A stretch of DNA of 64,000 nt from Aselliscus stoliczkanus (GCA_033961575.1 CM066734.1:86326501-86390500); one strand, 5' to 3'. Shown: positions 21,491 to 33,332, counted from the stretch's first letter. Program-made: numbers and translations. Notes: generated by a model not told the origin, from the sequence alone.

Positions 21491-21797
21491 TTTTAATTAA
21501 TTGATTATCTACATCTGAAGGCCAGTTTTTTGTCAACCAGATAAAGAATTTTCTTCATTTGCAGACTTTAGAAATTGACTTACATTGTTTCTGCATATCC
21601 ACATTACTAAATCAGACCTTTTGATTGTTTTAGGGTAGAGATTTTAAATGATGAAGCAACACAAAGAAACACTAGATATTACAGCTTCAATCAAAATCAG
21701 TTCTTCTCCTTCCATACTACTTTTTTATAAATGAGGTCCAACCATAAAGCATAATTCTATATAGAGAGTGGGTATTCAGTAATTCTTATTAAGCAAA
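21491..21797. other. Unrecognised DNA
   Basis: No gene or clear repeat recognised. Confidence 0.4.
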
Positions 21798-21815
21798 CCA
21801 ATAAAATTATTATTA

Positions 21816-21960
21816 TTAAGCTTTTTTTTCTAGCTGAGCCATCCTGCCACCTGTTGGCAGCTCAACGGCAACTCAGCTCGGGCTGGCCTCGAACAGCTGT
21901 TGCTCAGAGCTCAGGTCGCACTCTTGAGCGAGCTCTTAACCAACAGCCACTCGGCCGGCC
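21816..21960 (-). mobile_element. tRNA-derived SINE (type B), antisense, with TSD
   Basis: Second local SINE type. On the minus strand it starts GGGCCGGCCGAGTGGCTG..., carries a pol III B-box-like TTCGAGGCC and ends with GCAGGATGGCTCAGCTAGAA and a tail. The duplication CCAATAAAATTATTATTA lies on both sides (about 21798-21815 and 21960-21977); the exact left edge is blurred by ATT repeats. Confidence 0.9.
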
Positions 21961-21977
21961 CAATAAAATTATTATTA

Positions 21978-23667
21978 AATTTGGACCATAAAGTCAAGAT
22001 TATTGCAAGGAAGTAACAGCAGAGTGTAAGAGGAAAGAATTTGGACTTCTGGTACTTACCTAGATACCAAGGAAACTGTTTTGGTTCTAGGAAATGGAAA
22101 TGAGATGGGATGCATGGGTCATGAGACATTAATACAAATAGTATAAAATTCCGAATATATTTCCATAATATGCACACACATACACATATGTGCACTCACA
22201 CACAAAAGCTCCTCTTTAAAGTTCACATGGTTATTGTATGTGCATACCAGGGGACCAGATTTTTACGGATCTTAATTGGTACAACTTATATTTGAAAGCC
22301 TGTGAATGCCATGTTACAGGGGCCTGGTAAGAGGGAACTGCAGTGTTCCCCTGGGAATTCCTAAATTCCCACACCCTCTCAGTTATGGAGGTCACCATAG
22401 CAACATCTGTGTACATCACAACTTCGATGTGGATGGGCCACAGCTGCTAAGCTCTACTGGGGATCCATCCCGCCCTGGATGCACATTAAGTAACAGTCAT
22501 ATTCCAAGATTTCTGAGAACCTCTGAGTGCTTGAGCTCATCCCAGGGGAAATAATTAAAGTCACACTGACTTGAGTAGCATATTGAATAGCAGTATGTCA
22601 TTAGCTATTTTATGGCTCTAGGGTGACAGTCATTTCAGTAGACAGCTGACTGCACCTGAGAGGTGTGGCTCCGCCAAGTGGCCCAGAAGAAAATGTACTC
22701 AGCAATGACGTCTAAAACTGAGTAATCTCAGCTAAGGAGGCGTGGACAAAGCCCGACGGTGCCAGGTCATTAAACATGCTTTTTGTTAGAGATGATAGAC
22801 CTTTTCTGATTGCTCTGACTTACATTAAGAAATGCAAGCTCTTCCTCATGTAGCTGGGTAAATGTCTTAGGTATTGTCTAGCTCTGAAAATGTTTAAACT
22901 CAATTGGGTAAATATACACTACAAAGATGTCCAAGTGGTGAAAAAGAGCCCCGCCCATGCTTTTCACTGGCTTCCAGATCTAATCTACCATCTGATTGGT
23001 CATCACCGAAGAGACAGAAGTTGTGTAAGTTTTCATTTCTCAGGGATGATCCTCTAAGTATTATACCTAGCATACTCAAAGGCTTACTTGTGAAGACCCC
23101 TTCTTGATGTGCTGAAAAACCAGCCGTTGTTTCTAGCACATGTATTCAAGTTGTGCACTGCACAAGTATGCCACATCTAAAGGGGCACTATTTATATCAT
23201 ATATACAAATTGACATCTGAGAGCACATGGGCTAATGTAGAGATTCAGCCTATCAACGAAGCCCTGGATCAGTAGGCAAGAACACCCCTTTATATAAACC
23301 CACACTGGAACATAATGTCATCACACTTGAGAGCATGCATGTACATTGTCATTGGCAAGCACATATGTGCATAGCTGCGCCCTATCATGAGCTCACTTTG
23401 GGTATTTCCTAAAGTCACATCTCTTGCCCCACGCAGCCCACCACTCTGCACTCTCATTCCCTATGCAACCCGATACTAACTTGACCCCATCATCTCAGCT
23501 ATGGTGAAGAAGTGTGCAGACTGCTGATGTCTACTAGTGTCCAGGGATAGATGAGTCACCCAGAGAATGGAAAAATGTGCAGCCAGAACTGCAGCCTGTT
23601 GGGCTCCAGAAAGCATGTATCAACAAGTTTTAAAAAAAAACTTAAAGAAAAAACCAGAAACTAGATA
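21978..23667. other. Unrecognised DNA
   Basis: 1.7 kb with no named repeat and no domain in its short open frames (longest about 80 residues). One of the larger repeat-poor stretches here, so a fair place to look for conserved non-coding elements. Confidence 0.4.
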
Positions 23668-23675
23668 TTCTAGAG

Positions 23676-23907
23676 CAGGGATCGACAAACTTTTGGGAAG
23701 GAAGAGCCAATCTTGTCCCTCACAACAATTTAAACTTACTTGAGAGCCATAAAACAAATGAAATCGCCATTATGTGAATCACAGCCTTTAAAAATGTATA
23801 AATGAAACCATGATAGTTTTATTTTCCTTTTCAATTTTACTTCAGAGCCACATGTACGTATCCAAAGAGCTGCATATGGCTCACGAGCCGCAGTTTGTCG
23901 ACCCCTG
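23676..23907. mobile_element. hAT-type MITE with 8 bp TSD
   Basis: A 232 bp non-autonomous DNA transposon. Terminal inverted repeats read CAGGGATCGACAAACTTT at the left and, in reverse, CAGGGGTCGACAAACTGC at the right. A perfect 8 bp duplication TTCTAGAG flanks it (23668-23675 and 23908-23915), the length typical of hAT elements. The clean ends and TSD point to fairly recent movement. It codes for nothing. Confidence 0.92.
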
Positions 23908-24149
23908 TTCTAGAGCATAGCACCAAAAAGGAAACTATAAAAGGCAGTTCCCAGGATTTAATTGCAAAGGATCCTTATGAAGACAGAAAGGGAAGCCTTA
24001 GTAAGACACCCACATGACTGACAACATGTCAGTGAGCCTGGATTTAAAGCAAGAAGTGTGAGGGGCACTAAGGATCTGGGGTGAACATGGAAAAACAAAA
24101 AGAGCTTGGACCAACAGTATCAGGAAGGCAGACTGAGGCTTTCACAAGG

Positions 24150-24245
24150 AAATGATGCCCATCATAAGGTATAAAGGGAAGTAACTTGCCTAAGGTCACA
24201 TAGACACAGATAAGTGGCAGAGCCAGGATTGAACACAGGTCCATG
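24150..24245 (+). repeat. MIR SINE 3' part
   Basis: Contains 'AAGTAACTTGCCTAAGGTCA', 'GTGGCAGAGCCAGGATTGAA' and 'CACAGGTCCATGCTATACTG'. Confidence 0.8.
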
Positions 24246-24249
24246 CTAT

Positions 24250-25160
24250 ACTGCCACCATACAGCTTCTCACATCAGTCAGTCAGCAAGTTCTTCTCGTG
24301 GTGTGACCTCTTATTCAGCCTCTCAACTAGATCATTTTAGTTTCTCCCAAACCATCTCTGCTCCTTACCTTGTCCTGTTGAAAACCACTCCCATAGATTC
24401 ACCTAGAAAAAAAGCCATCTTCCTAAAATCTGACCAAGTTATTCTTCCAAAACCCTTCTAGGGTTTTCCACTCACTCCTGAAATGGCATGTCTGTCTGTC
24501 CTTGATCTGACCCCCACAGCCTGGAGAACTTTACCTCATGATGCCCCACCCCCCACCCCGGGGAGACTGATATAAGCATGTAAAGGGCCTTCGCCATCCT
24601 TCTTGTTTCCTGGCCTTTGTCACATCGCTCCTTCAGTCAGGAATACCCTCTCCCCCATCTCCCATGGCAACATCCTCAGCACTTTGCACAGCTCCACCTC
24701 CCAGCCCCAGGGTAGCTTCTCTGACCTCCCAGCTTCACTGAGGCCCTGCTCTGAGTTGCCGTGGTCCCTGTCCCTCTTACATAGTATAGAACTTTCCTTA
24801 GTTATTTATGGGTCTTTCTCCCTCACTAGATTTTGAGCTGCTTAGGGCCGGAAATGTGCCTGGCTAATTTTTTCTCCCTAACATCTATACAAGCACAATG
24901 CTGCTCAAGAAATGTTTCTGGAACTCTAAATTACATCCAGTATAAATTCCTCAGGTAGTCTATAGGGTTTTCTATTATCGGTTATCCAAATCCACCCAAA
25001 GTTATTCCCCTCTCCCCAACCCCTTCTCACTGGATGTACCTTTTACCTCCTGGCTAACTGGTCTCCTCACTGTCCCAAATACACACCTTTTCATTTCTAT
25101 GGTTCCCCTTCTTTGAAACACTCCCTATTATTGGCTATGGAGATGCAACCTCTCCTTCCT
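24250..25160 (+). repeat. L2 LINE, sense (second half weaker)
   Basis: L2 3' region with 'GTCAGGAATACCCTCTCCCC', 'TAGCTTCTCTGACCTCCCAG' and 'AGATTTTGAGCTGCTTAGGG'. From about 24930 the match is weaker ('TGGCTAACTGGTCTCCTCAC' is L2-like) and may be another piece. Confidence 0.65.
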
Positions 25161-25499
25161 CATCCAGTGCAAGGATGAACTTCAGCATGAAGGCATCGCT
25201 GACGGCACTGGTCCTCTCTGTTCCTGCCTGTACAGCAAAACCACTAAGTACCATGGCCAGTTGGAAGCTCACTGGGCATGGGCATGGCTTTATGACTGCT
25301 GGATTTCACTCTAGGTCAGTCAGACAGTGGGCCAGCTTGTTTCTCAGGGGTCCCCAGTGTCAGTGTATATATGTGTATATATTTTTCTCGGACAGTGAAG
25401 TTTCTTCCAGACACTAATCCTTCACACTTTGAGCTGCGATGTACCTCTAGCTGCAGCTCTTTGGAAGCAGGGTAGGAGAAAGACTGTTGTGGGACTCAC
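25161..25499. other. Unrecognised DNA
   Basis: No gene or clear repeat. Confidence 0.4.
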
Positions 25500-25965
25500 C
25501 ATTTAACATGTAGACATTCATTTACTTCCCAGTTTTCACTACTGCTTTGATGTGCCCAATGTCCCTGGTCTCCTTCAGGTATCACTTCTCTAAAGAATGC
25601 TTTCCTTTGGTGGTGAAGAAAGGAATACAGGCAGCTATTTGCTCCCTATAGGGTCTTTCAATCAATGCCCTTGTTTTCAACCTTCTCTCTTGCCATAACC
25701 TTCTGAGGTAACTGCTACCTTCAATTTGTGAGCCCTTCTGGGATTCTCTGGAGTGATCCGGTCTTTATCCTGCTCTTCCTGGTTTTTATTCTCCTCAGCA
25801 AGATGCTCAGTTGCAAGATCTGTATTAAGTTACAAGATCTGATCTGTATTTACTTTTTTCTTATTTTCCACCTTCCCTCAAAATATAAGTTGATGAAAGC
25901 AGAAACTCTGTTTTGTTCACTGCAAAGAACAGTACCTGGTAGCCCTGCTCTGACATGTAGATGAT
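25500..25965 (+). repeat. L2 LINE fragment, sense
   Basis: L2-like pattern: 'TTCAGGTATCACTTCTCTAA', 'AATGCTTTCCTTTGG', 'TTGATGAAAGCAGAAACTCT' and 'AACAGTACCTGGTAGCCC'. Confidence 0.6.
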
Positions 25966-26040
25966 AGATTAGACAGATGATTGATAGATAGATAGAGATA
26001 TATTGCTGAAATCAATCATCTCTCTCTCTCTCTCTTTTAT
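25966..26040. repeat. GATA-like and (TC)n simple repeats
   Basis: A short GATAGATAGATAGAGATA stretch near 25985, then an 18-base TC run at about 26018-26035. Confidence 0.85.
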
Positions 26041-26219
26041 AATTGTATTACTTATGTGCTGTCATTTTAGTGGATTTCAGGAGATCTGAGATAAACGCAC
26101 ATCTTCAACACACTGGGTTTCACAAGAAGCCTACTCTTTTGTTGTTGTTGTTTATATCCTCTTGCAGCCTATTTTCTACCAGAATCCAATGTGACTCTGT
26201 TGACACTTCAGTCAGATTA

Positions 26220-26810
26220 TATCCTCTCTGTGCTCAGCTCCCTCCAGTGGCTACCTAGTTCACTCTGAGAAATGTCTAAAATCCTGATAATGCTTACCCA
26301 GTCCTACAATCCCAGTCCTACAATGTGGTCCCTACTACCTCCCACTGCTTCTTTAATCTTATCTCCTACTTCTCATGCTCTCTCATTCTGGTCTAGATAC
26401 CTGGCCTCCATGCTTTTCCGAGAACACACAAAGCACCTTCCCACCATAGGACTTTTGTTCTCTGTTCCCTCTGCCTGGAATGCCCTTCCCCCAGGGAGCT
26501 GCACTACTAACTCCTTCCATCCCTTCAAGCATTTCATAAAATATCTCCTTCTCAATGAATCTAGAACTGACTCCTCTATTTAAAACAGCAATTACCACCA
26601 GTCTCTCCTTTTCTCCTCCAATACCTGCTTTATTATTCTCTATACAATGGTGTGATAATCTGACATTCTATGTATTAAAATTTTTTATTTATTTTCCAGC
26701 TTTTTCCAAAATATAGGTCAGTAAAGACAGATTCTATTTTGTTTACTGATAACAACAGTGCCTAGAGTATAGTAAATGCACAATAAATATTTGTTGAATG
26801 AATGAATATA
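26220..26810 (+). repeat. L2 LINE 3' end, sense, well kept
   Basis: Clear L2 3' end: 'CTCTGTTCCCTCTGCCTGGA', 'ATGCCCTTCCCCCAGGG', 'AACAACAGTGCCTAGAGTAT' and the end 'AATAAATATTTGTTGAATGA'. Open frames of about 100 residues here are leftovers in the L2 and have no start-to-stop gene. Confidence 0.85.
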
Positions 26811-27559
26811 AGAATGAATGAACAACCCCACTCCCCAAGAATTTGAGTTAGGAAATCTGTCAGATAGCACAGGGTGGCACTGACTAAGGTCTACTCAAAG
26901 GTGGAGACACCAACGGGAGGTGAGGAGAACTCACCAGGAGGAAGGAGTGAGTCCAGGGTGGTAATCTGGGATTATCATAAGGCCCTAAAGTTTTATAAGA
27001 GAGGCTGATTCCAGCACAATGTGTGGCTGGGACTGGAAATCTCTACAGATAAGCTATATATCTAGCCTTCCTGTGAGGAACATTGGCCAACTATGAACTA
27101 TGAGCATGAACAGAGCCCTGGACATCAAGCATGGGTTGAGACCAAAGGCTGAACATACACCTGGGTCAGTAAGAACTTGGCCACATAATAGATGCCTGCA
27201 CATGGGACCACTCAGAACCAGTGTTTTAGCAACATAGGCACAATGGGGTTGGAACCAAAACGTTGGAGCTTGTAGACTGACAAAGCTCAGTGATTTTCTC
27301 TTTATGCTTAGCCTATGAGAATTGAACTTGCCTTCAATAAACTAAATAAGTCCTCAGGATTCTAGAACAATTGTAAGGGATGGTGAGAATGGAGAACAGG
27401 GCCTTGGAGATGGAGTGTCAAAGGATCAAAAGTGAGCTTCCTGATACCTGGGTGCTACAGTAGTTAAATTGGAAAATAAAAAACATTTGGCCCATTATTT
27501 CTATGAAGCTGATGAAACAGACCATGCTGGCTAAAGTAGTAAGTATTTCATGAAATAGT
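26811..27559. other. Unrecognised DNA
   Basis: No gene or clear repeat recognised. Confidence 0.4.
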
Positions 27560-27665
27560 GATGAGCATTACCTACCTTTTAGACTTACTATGATAATTTC
27601 TTATAAAGTACCTGGCAGCATTCAGAACACAGAAGTGCTCAAAAAATGGGTATTAGTACTATTAG
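27560..27665 (+). repeat. MIR SINE 3' part
   Basis: Ends 'TATAAAGTACCTGGCAGCAT' and 'AGAAGTGCTCAAAAAATGGG', as at MIR 3' ends. Confidence 0.5.
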
Positions 27666-27681
27666 ATAAAAAGTAAAGCAC

Positions 27682-27685
<4 letters not shown>

Positions 27686-27735
<50 letters not shown>
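27686..27735. repeat. (AT)25 microsatellite
   Basis: Twenty-five perfect AT units. This length can extrude a cruciform. Confidence 0.98.
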
Positions 27736-27740
<5 letters not shown>

Positions 27741-28620
27741 ATTTGAATGTTCACATGCTAAAATTGGGTCAGTATAATTTTCTCAGTTATTCCTCATTGG
27801 AAACTTAAACAGTTGGATATCTTCCATCTAGGCACTGAAGCTGCATCACTAGCATTATATAGGGAGAAAGGTTACATCAGCTACAAGGAAATTAGTGTTC
27901 GTCACTTAATTGCTTTGCCTTACAAAATCATATAGGCTTTTATTCCAGTGACTTTTTAATTATATTCTCCCATTTTGAATTCAATCCCTCTTCTTTAAAA
28001 AGAAATATCTACCTCACAAGCATTTTATGAGGATCCAATGAGCTCATGTTTGTCAGCAACATATAAATGTAAGGTTTTGTTATTATTATCATCATTTTTG
28101 CCCATTCCCTTCAGAGCACACACTCACTTTATGCTTTGAAATCAAGTAATCATGGGACGCTTTTCACGGTCCATGAAGCAATGTACTTGGAAACCTCTGA
28201 GGGTACAGATTAAGCCAGACATCTCTGCTCCCCTTCTGACTCTGCGGGCCTTCTGCCATGTGCCAGATGGGAACGATTTATTGAATGTTCCATTCATAAG
28301 GTCTGGAAGAATCTGATATGAAAGACACTGTGCGATGAATTCCTGGGAGGCATTACTAAATCTGAATTGATTGCACAATGCAAAAGACCATGCAACCACC
28401 ATTTCCACAGTGTGCTACTCAGAAGAATATTAACAGAATTTGCTATGTATATAATTCAGTGGGATGGACATTAAGGCCATTATGGAGAATTCAGAAATCA
28501 AATAATTATGGGACCCTATGGAGTTAGGATTTTGTGATAGATTTGTATGGATTTTTGTCTGTTTGTGTTTTATTTTGTTTTTTTTAAGAATTCTTGAATG
28601 GTTTTTCCTGCTCTTACCTT
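27736..28620. other. Unrecognised DNA
   Basis: No gene or clear repeat. The frame at 28142-28408 on the minus strand has no domain. Confidence 0.4.
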
Positions 28621-28621
28621 C

Positions 28622-28715
28622 AAGGTAGAATTGCCAGGTTTGACAAATAAAAATACAGGACACGCAATTAAATTTGAATTTCAGATAAACAGTAAAGACT
28701 TTTTTAGTGTTTCAG
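28622..28715 (+). repeat. Fragment of an old palindromic DNA repeat
   Basis: The stretch 'GAATTGCCAGGTTTGACAAA' through 'AATTTGAATTTCAGATAAAC' is half of a widespread mammalian palindromic repeat that I recognise but cannot name. Confidence 0.4.
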
Positions 28716-29449
28716 AAGAGTTGATCACTGATTTTTGTCTTTATCCAAAGCAAATAATTCTCTATAGTTGTTTTTGGGAAAGAGGAATGATATAATTTAA
28801 GGCAACAGCAAATCTACAATTTCTACATAGATTTTCTTTTCTTAATATTTCCTACAACTAGAAGGAACTGAATGTTTTCAAATATCAGCACCATGTAATC
28901 AGAACTTCACTCCAGGACGTGAGTTCTAGTGCATATGTATAAAACAGATGGCGATCAGCAAAACCAGTTAAGATCTTTGCAGGGATGGAGAGAGGTTGAA
29001 AATCAGAGAAAGAAATACAAATAGAAAAGAAGGAATCTGTGTAAGAGATGTTGGCAGTGGGTCTACATGCCCCGACATTAATTAAATGAGAAGGAAAGGA
29101 GAAAATTAAATATCAAATGTAATTCTAGAGTTCTTTATCTAGAAGAATATAAGTCTCACTCAAGGAAAATGGGGCAAACAGGAGAAAAGGCTGATTTTGA
29201 GAACAAAATATTTTTGGGACTTACAGAACTGTATATATTCTATTAACTAGGCACATGTAAAGCAAAGTCATCTGCATCTGCACAGGAATTTAGAATGAAT
29301 GCACACATACACACACACACCTTTAAACGTAAAGAAAAAAATTCTATAATCTCTTATCATGACAAGTTCTGATTGTAATTTTACCCATTCAATGAATCGT
29401 CCTTCCAAGAAAAAAAAAGAAATCATTAGTGTTGCTTAATTTGCTTAAT
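28716..29449. other. Unrecognised DNA
   Basis: Short CA run at about 29305-29321. Nothing else. Confidence 0.4.
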
Positions 29450-29842
29450 CTAACTGCTATTTATTAAGCACAGAGTGGACACCCCCACATTGCTCCACAT
29501 GCTGGGGATACAGAGATGCAGATCGACAGGACTCCTGCCCTCACAGGGAATGGCCGGTGTGCCAAAGACAAGAGTAGATGCGTAAATATAGCACATAATT
29601 CTAGGGGGTGATGAGCGCTAAAAAGAAAGCTAAAGCAGGATAAGTATTAGAAAATGACTGAGTTTCTGAGACTCTCTCTCAGGGGAGGTCAAAGAAGGTC
29701 TCTCTGATGAGGTAACATTTAAACAAGGACATTGATAAAGTGAAGAAGTAAATCTGGTGGAAAAGCAGCCCAGACAGACATAGTAGCTGCAGCAAAGTCC
29801 CCGAGGCCAACAACTAGAGAACATTATTTATTACAATTCTTC
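29450..29842 (-). repeat. L2 LINE, antisense, left piece
   Basis: Reverse of L2 ORF2: 'CATGCTGGGGATACAGAGAT', 'GACTCCTGCCCTCACAGGGA' and 'AGGTCTCTCTGATGAGGTAA'. An LTR inserted at about 29843 separates it from the piece starting at 30241. Confidence 0.7.
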
Positions 29843-30240
29843 TTGCCTCCCCACATTTGCCATGGCTCCACTCCGGGCAGAATGTACTCCCCTCACCAGC
29901 TTTAGACTTAGGTGTGAATTTTGCTTTTTGCCCAATGGTGTGTGGGAATGGATATAATAAAATCACATCTGTCCAGAAGTTTTGAATGTTCTTGTGTGTG
30001 GTTTGGCTTGGTCTTTAGTGTCCCTGCCTTATCATCAGAAGGACATGCCCTGGAGGGTCACCACTCCTAGAACTAGAGACCCATGGGACACACGTGAACC
30101 TGACCTACAGCCTGAAGCAAAGCTGCTCCCAAAAGACCGACAAAGCCATGAACAAGAGAAATATCTTCATATTAAGCCACTAAACTTTGGGGAGGTGGGA
30201 AGACTACACAGTATGATTGCAGAAATGTGACTGATACAAC
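29843..30240 (+). mobile_element. MaLR-type solo LTR inside an L2
   Basis: An old LTR without genes. The 3' end reads 'ATTAAGCCACTAAACTTTGG' followed by 'TGTGACTGATACAAC', typical of MaLR LTRs. The antisense L2 is interrupted here and continues on the other side, so the LTR landed in the L2. Confidence 0.6.
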
Positions 30241-30660
30241 AGAAACGAGCTTGAGTGTTTGTGGAATTAGAAAAGGCTGGAATGGCTAGAGCAGAATACA
30301 TGGCAGAAAGAGCCTACTTAGACACAAGGTCAGAGAGGAAAGACATGAGCCTGGTGGGCCACTCAAAGGAGTTCAAATTTGAAAGATCTTCTTAGTGTGA
30401 TAGGTAGAATTCTAAGGTTATGCTTTTTAAAGATTCTTCTGGATGCTATGTGGAGAATAGAATGAAAGGAGACAAGAGTGGAGAAGGCTACCATTAAAAA
30501 GAGATGTTTTGAGTAGTCTAGGCAAGAGATGATGGTGAGTAGTCCCGGAGTGTGGCAGTGGAAAAGGTGAGAAGTGATTCCATTTGAAATATATTTGAAA
30601 GTTGAGCTGGCAGGACTTGCTGGTGTTTTGGAGGTGGGGTTGCTGTAGGTCAAGAGATGG
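30241..30660 (-). repeat. L2 LINE, antisense, right piece
   Basis: Reverse L2 with 'GATTCTTCTGGATGCTATGT', 'GGAGAATAGAATGAAAGGAG', 'GCAAGAGATGATGGTGAGTA' and 'GCTGGCAGGACTTGCTGGTG'. Confidence 0.75.
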
Positions 30661-30904
30661 AGGGTGATTGCTTAGAAGTTGGTTCTGAATACTCCCTAAA
30701 ATACTTCCAGCACTACTACTTGCTCTATGGGAGACAACCAAAAACATAAAACATGCTTCCAATATATTGAAACCTTATAAATAACACATGAATTTTAAAT
30801 TAAAGTAGTCTTTCCTTTAGGACAAAATAAAATTGAGGTCTTATAGTAAATATTGAAGATTTCAGGGAACATGTTACATAAGAAATAGCACTGTTCATAA
30901 TGCA

Positions 30905-30906
<2 letters not shown>
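30661..30906. other. Unrecognised DNA
   Basis: No feature seen before the CA repeat. Confidence 0.4.

Positions 30907-30944
<38 letters not shown>
30907..30944. repeat. (AC)19 microsatellite
   Basis: Nineteen perfect AC units. Confidence 0.98.
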
Positions 30945-30949
<5 letters not shown>

Positions 30950-31039
30950 TGATTTCAACCATGATCTATAGCTACCTTAAAGAGTACAGACACTCTGAAT
31001 CCTGTGTAACATTACTGGTGACTCTAATTTGAATTAGGA

Positions 31040-31227
31040 TGTTAGTAGCGGGAACTGAAATGAATCAGGGACAAGTGGGAAAGACTTTACATAGAATTTG
31101 CTGATATGATCATATGAGCAAGAAGTTAAGCATGGCTTTAAGGTTTTTAGTAAGGATGACTGGGAAAAGATACCCTCTAAGGAAAACAGAGAGAGGCCAG
31201 TTTGGGATGGAAGGTGATGCTGAGTTT
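31040..31227 (-). repeat. L2 LINE, antisense fragment
   Basis: 'CATGGCTTTAAGGTTTTTAG', 'TAAGGATGACTGGGAAAAGA' match the reverse of the L2 ORF2 stretch that follows the piece at 30241-30660. A younger SINE interrupts it at 31243. Confidence 0.55.
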
Positions 31228-31242
31228 TAAAATTGCTATGTT

Positions 31243-31420
31243 TAGGGCCAACCGAATGGCTCAGTTGGTTAAGAGCTCGCTCAAGAGTGCAAGCTGAGCT
31301 CTGAGCAACAGTGGTTCGAGGCCAGCCCCAGCTGAGTTGCCGTTGAGCTGCCAACAGGTGGCAGGATGGCTCAGCTAAAAAACAAAACAAAACAAAATAA
31401 ACAACAACAAAAAAAACAAC
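31243..31420 (+). mobile_element. tRNA-derived SINE (type B), sense, with TSD
   Basis: Perfect 15 bp duplication TAAAATTGCTATGTT at 31228-31242 and 31421-31435. The body starts GGGCCAACCGAATGGCTCAG (A box TGGCTCAGTTGG), has the B box GGTTCGAGGCC and ends GGATGGCTCAGCTAAAAAAC followed by an impure A tail of about 50 bases. On the minus strand it gives a misleading 200-residue frame. Confidence 0.95.
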
Positions 31421-31499
31421 TAAAATTGCTATGTTCAAGGTGACAGCAAGATATTCTGTGGAAGTGAGCACCAGTGCCAGAGATAAAGGACTTGGATAA

Positions 31500-31690
31500 T
31501 AATAGTAATCACCAGCTAACAGTTTCTGAACTCCTACTAGTTGCTTGGTAATATGTAAGCACTTTACCTGTTTTATCTTATTTGACTCACATAAAACCCC
31601 TAAAAACCAAATCCCAGTATGGAAACTGCCTAGGAGAATCACACAGAATCACACAGCTTCACAAGTGGCAGAGCCAATCTGATGGAGGTA
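31500..31690 (+). repeat. MIR SINE fragment
   Basis: 'GTAAGCACTTTACCTGTTTT', 'ACATAAAACCCCTAAAAACC', then 'CACAAGTGGCAGAGCCAATC' follow MIR. Confidence 0.65.
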
Positions 31691-31919
31691 GCCAACCTTA
31701 TCCAAAAGCAGATACGGTGTTATAGAGGCCAAAGGGAGGGACAGATGCAGAGCGCTGTATGAGTTAAATATGCAATTAGCCTTTCTGTTAGTCATGCTTA
31801 GACTGGTTTTCATTAGCACTGCTGCAGGTATCTGCTTCCAGTTTGTCTGTGCTCTTCATCCAGGCTTTTAAACTCCTGGAGAAGTCTCATATTCTTATTC
31901 CTCCTCCTCAATGCTTAGC

Positions 31920-32170
31920 ACCGTGTCAGACATATTCATTCATTCATTGATTTATTCATGCAACAAATTTTTATCAGGCACCACCAATGGACCAGACAAT
32001 GTGCTTGGAGTGGAGGCAGATACAAAGGACAACCTAGGCTCTTCACCCCCGAAGAGACACACACTGGAAGAAAAGAGGGAGATGTAAACTTGTTTTAATG
32101 AAGTGTGAGGACTGCTGTAATACAAGCGAAGTGCTGTGATTTTCATTAGGTACTCAGAAAAGAGATGCTT
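31920..32170 (-). repeat. L2 LINE 3' end, antisense
   Basis: Starts 'CATTCATTCATTGATTTATT', then 'CAGGCACCACCAATGGACCA' and 'AGTGTGAGGACTGCTGTAAT', the reverse of an L2. Confidence 0.6.
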
Positions 32171-32204
32171 TTGTTCTCTGACCAGATACTAGAACAATGT
32201 ATTT

Positions 32205-32600
32205 CTGAGGACTGTCATCATAAAATTACTACAAACTGGGTCATTTAAAACAACAGAAATTTATTCTCTCACAGTTCAAGAGACCAGAAGTCTGAAATCA
32301 AGGTATCAGCAGGGCCTCCAAAGTCTTTAATTGAAAATCCCTCCTTGCTTCTTCCATCTTCTGGAAGCTTCTGGAGTTCCTTAACTCACGGCAGCATAAC
32401 TCCAATCTCTGCCTCCATCTTCACAGAGCCTTCATCTCTAAATATGCCTCTCTGTCCTCTAAAAAGAGGACATCAATCATCGGATTTTGGGCCCACCCTA
32501 AATCCAGGGTGATTTCTTCTTGAGATCTTTAACCACATCTGCAAAGACCCTATTTCTAAATAAGATCACTTTCTGAGGTTCTAATGTTCACATCTGAGAA
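32205..32600 (-). mobile_element. MaLR (MLT1-like) LTR, antisense
   Basis: 'AAATTACTACAAACTGGGTC', 'AACAACAGAAATTTATTCTC', 'CACAGTTCAAGAGACCAGAA', 'ATTTTGGGCCCACCCTAAAT' and 'CATCTGCAAAGACCCTATTT' follow MLT1-type LTRs in reverse. No genes, no TSD recognised. Confidence 0.75.
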
Positions 32601-32609
32601 AAATGAGAG

Positions 32610-32955
32610 GTCTTCTTAGTCAAAAACAACTATGGTTGCAAGTGACAGAAACCCAACATGAAATAACCTGGACAAAAGAGGAAAATTGGGGCTTACATAA
32701 GCAAAAAGTGTAGTAGTACTCATATGAAGCAGAACCCCAATACAGCCAGCTTGTTTTTCCCTCTTTGTTACTCATTCATTCTGGTATAGCTTTATATCAG
32801 CTTCATTCTCTACACCTGTTGAATGGCCTCTCCATAAGGCTGGAGATGTGGTCACTGACAGCACCAGCACTCATATCCTTATATCTTCATGGTCAGAAAA
32901 GTAAGAGGCATCTTGCTCAGCTCCAGAACAGAAAAATCACAGGGAAGAGCTGATT
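32610..32955. repeat. Old interspersed repeat, name not assigned
   Basis: 'AACAACTATGGTTGCAAGTG' with 'ACAGAAACCCAACATGAAAT' and 'TTGGGGCTTACATAAGCAAA' belong to a common mammalian repeat that I recognise by wording only. Confidence 0.45.
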
Positions 32956-33332
32956 GTGTTAGCTTTTCCCAGAAAAAGCAAGGTCTGCTATATGAATCAT
33001 AAAGGAAGAAAAATGTATGTTCTCATATGGCCAAAAAAGAAAAGAAAATGCTGAGGCTGCTGCCAATCTAATGAGTCAAACAGAAATTGTATGTCTTAGA
33101 ATTGTTGATAACTGTTTATAAAAATGACTGTCTCTCTCTTCTGATAAAAATAACAATTTAATGCTTTTTAAAGCACTAATTAAAAATCAAAGGGAATAAT
33201 TAGTTTAACTCATGGGAAAATATAAGATAGCAATCCATCTTGAAGAAAAGGATGGAGTAGAACTTCTGTTTGGTAATGAAAGATTGTCACAAGGATTTCT
33301 ATTTTAACTTCCTGTATAGGATCTGAATAATG
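32956..33332. other. Unrecognised DNA
   Basis: No gene or clear repeat. Confidence 0.4.

Noticed and set aside
26272..26598. Overlapping frames of 60-103 residues
   Set aside because: They fall in the well-kept L2 3' end, which is non-coding.
28142..28408. 88-residue minus-strand frame as a possible exon
   Set aside because: No domain, no convincing splice context that I can support by eye.
31034..31642. 202-residue minus-strand open frame
   Set aside because: It runs through an antisense L2 piece, a type B SINE and MIR in one accidental frame.
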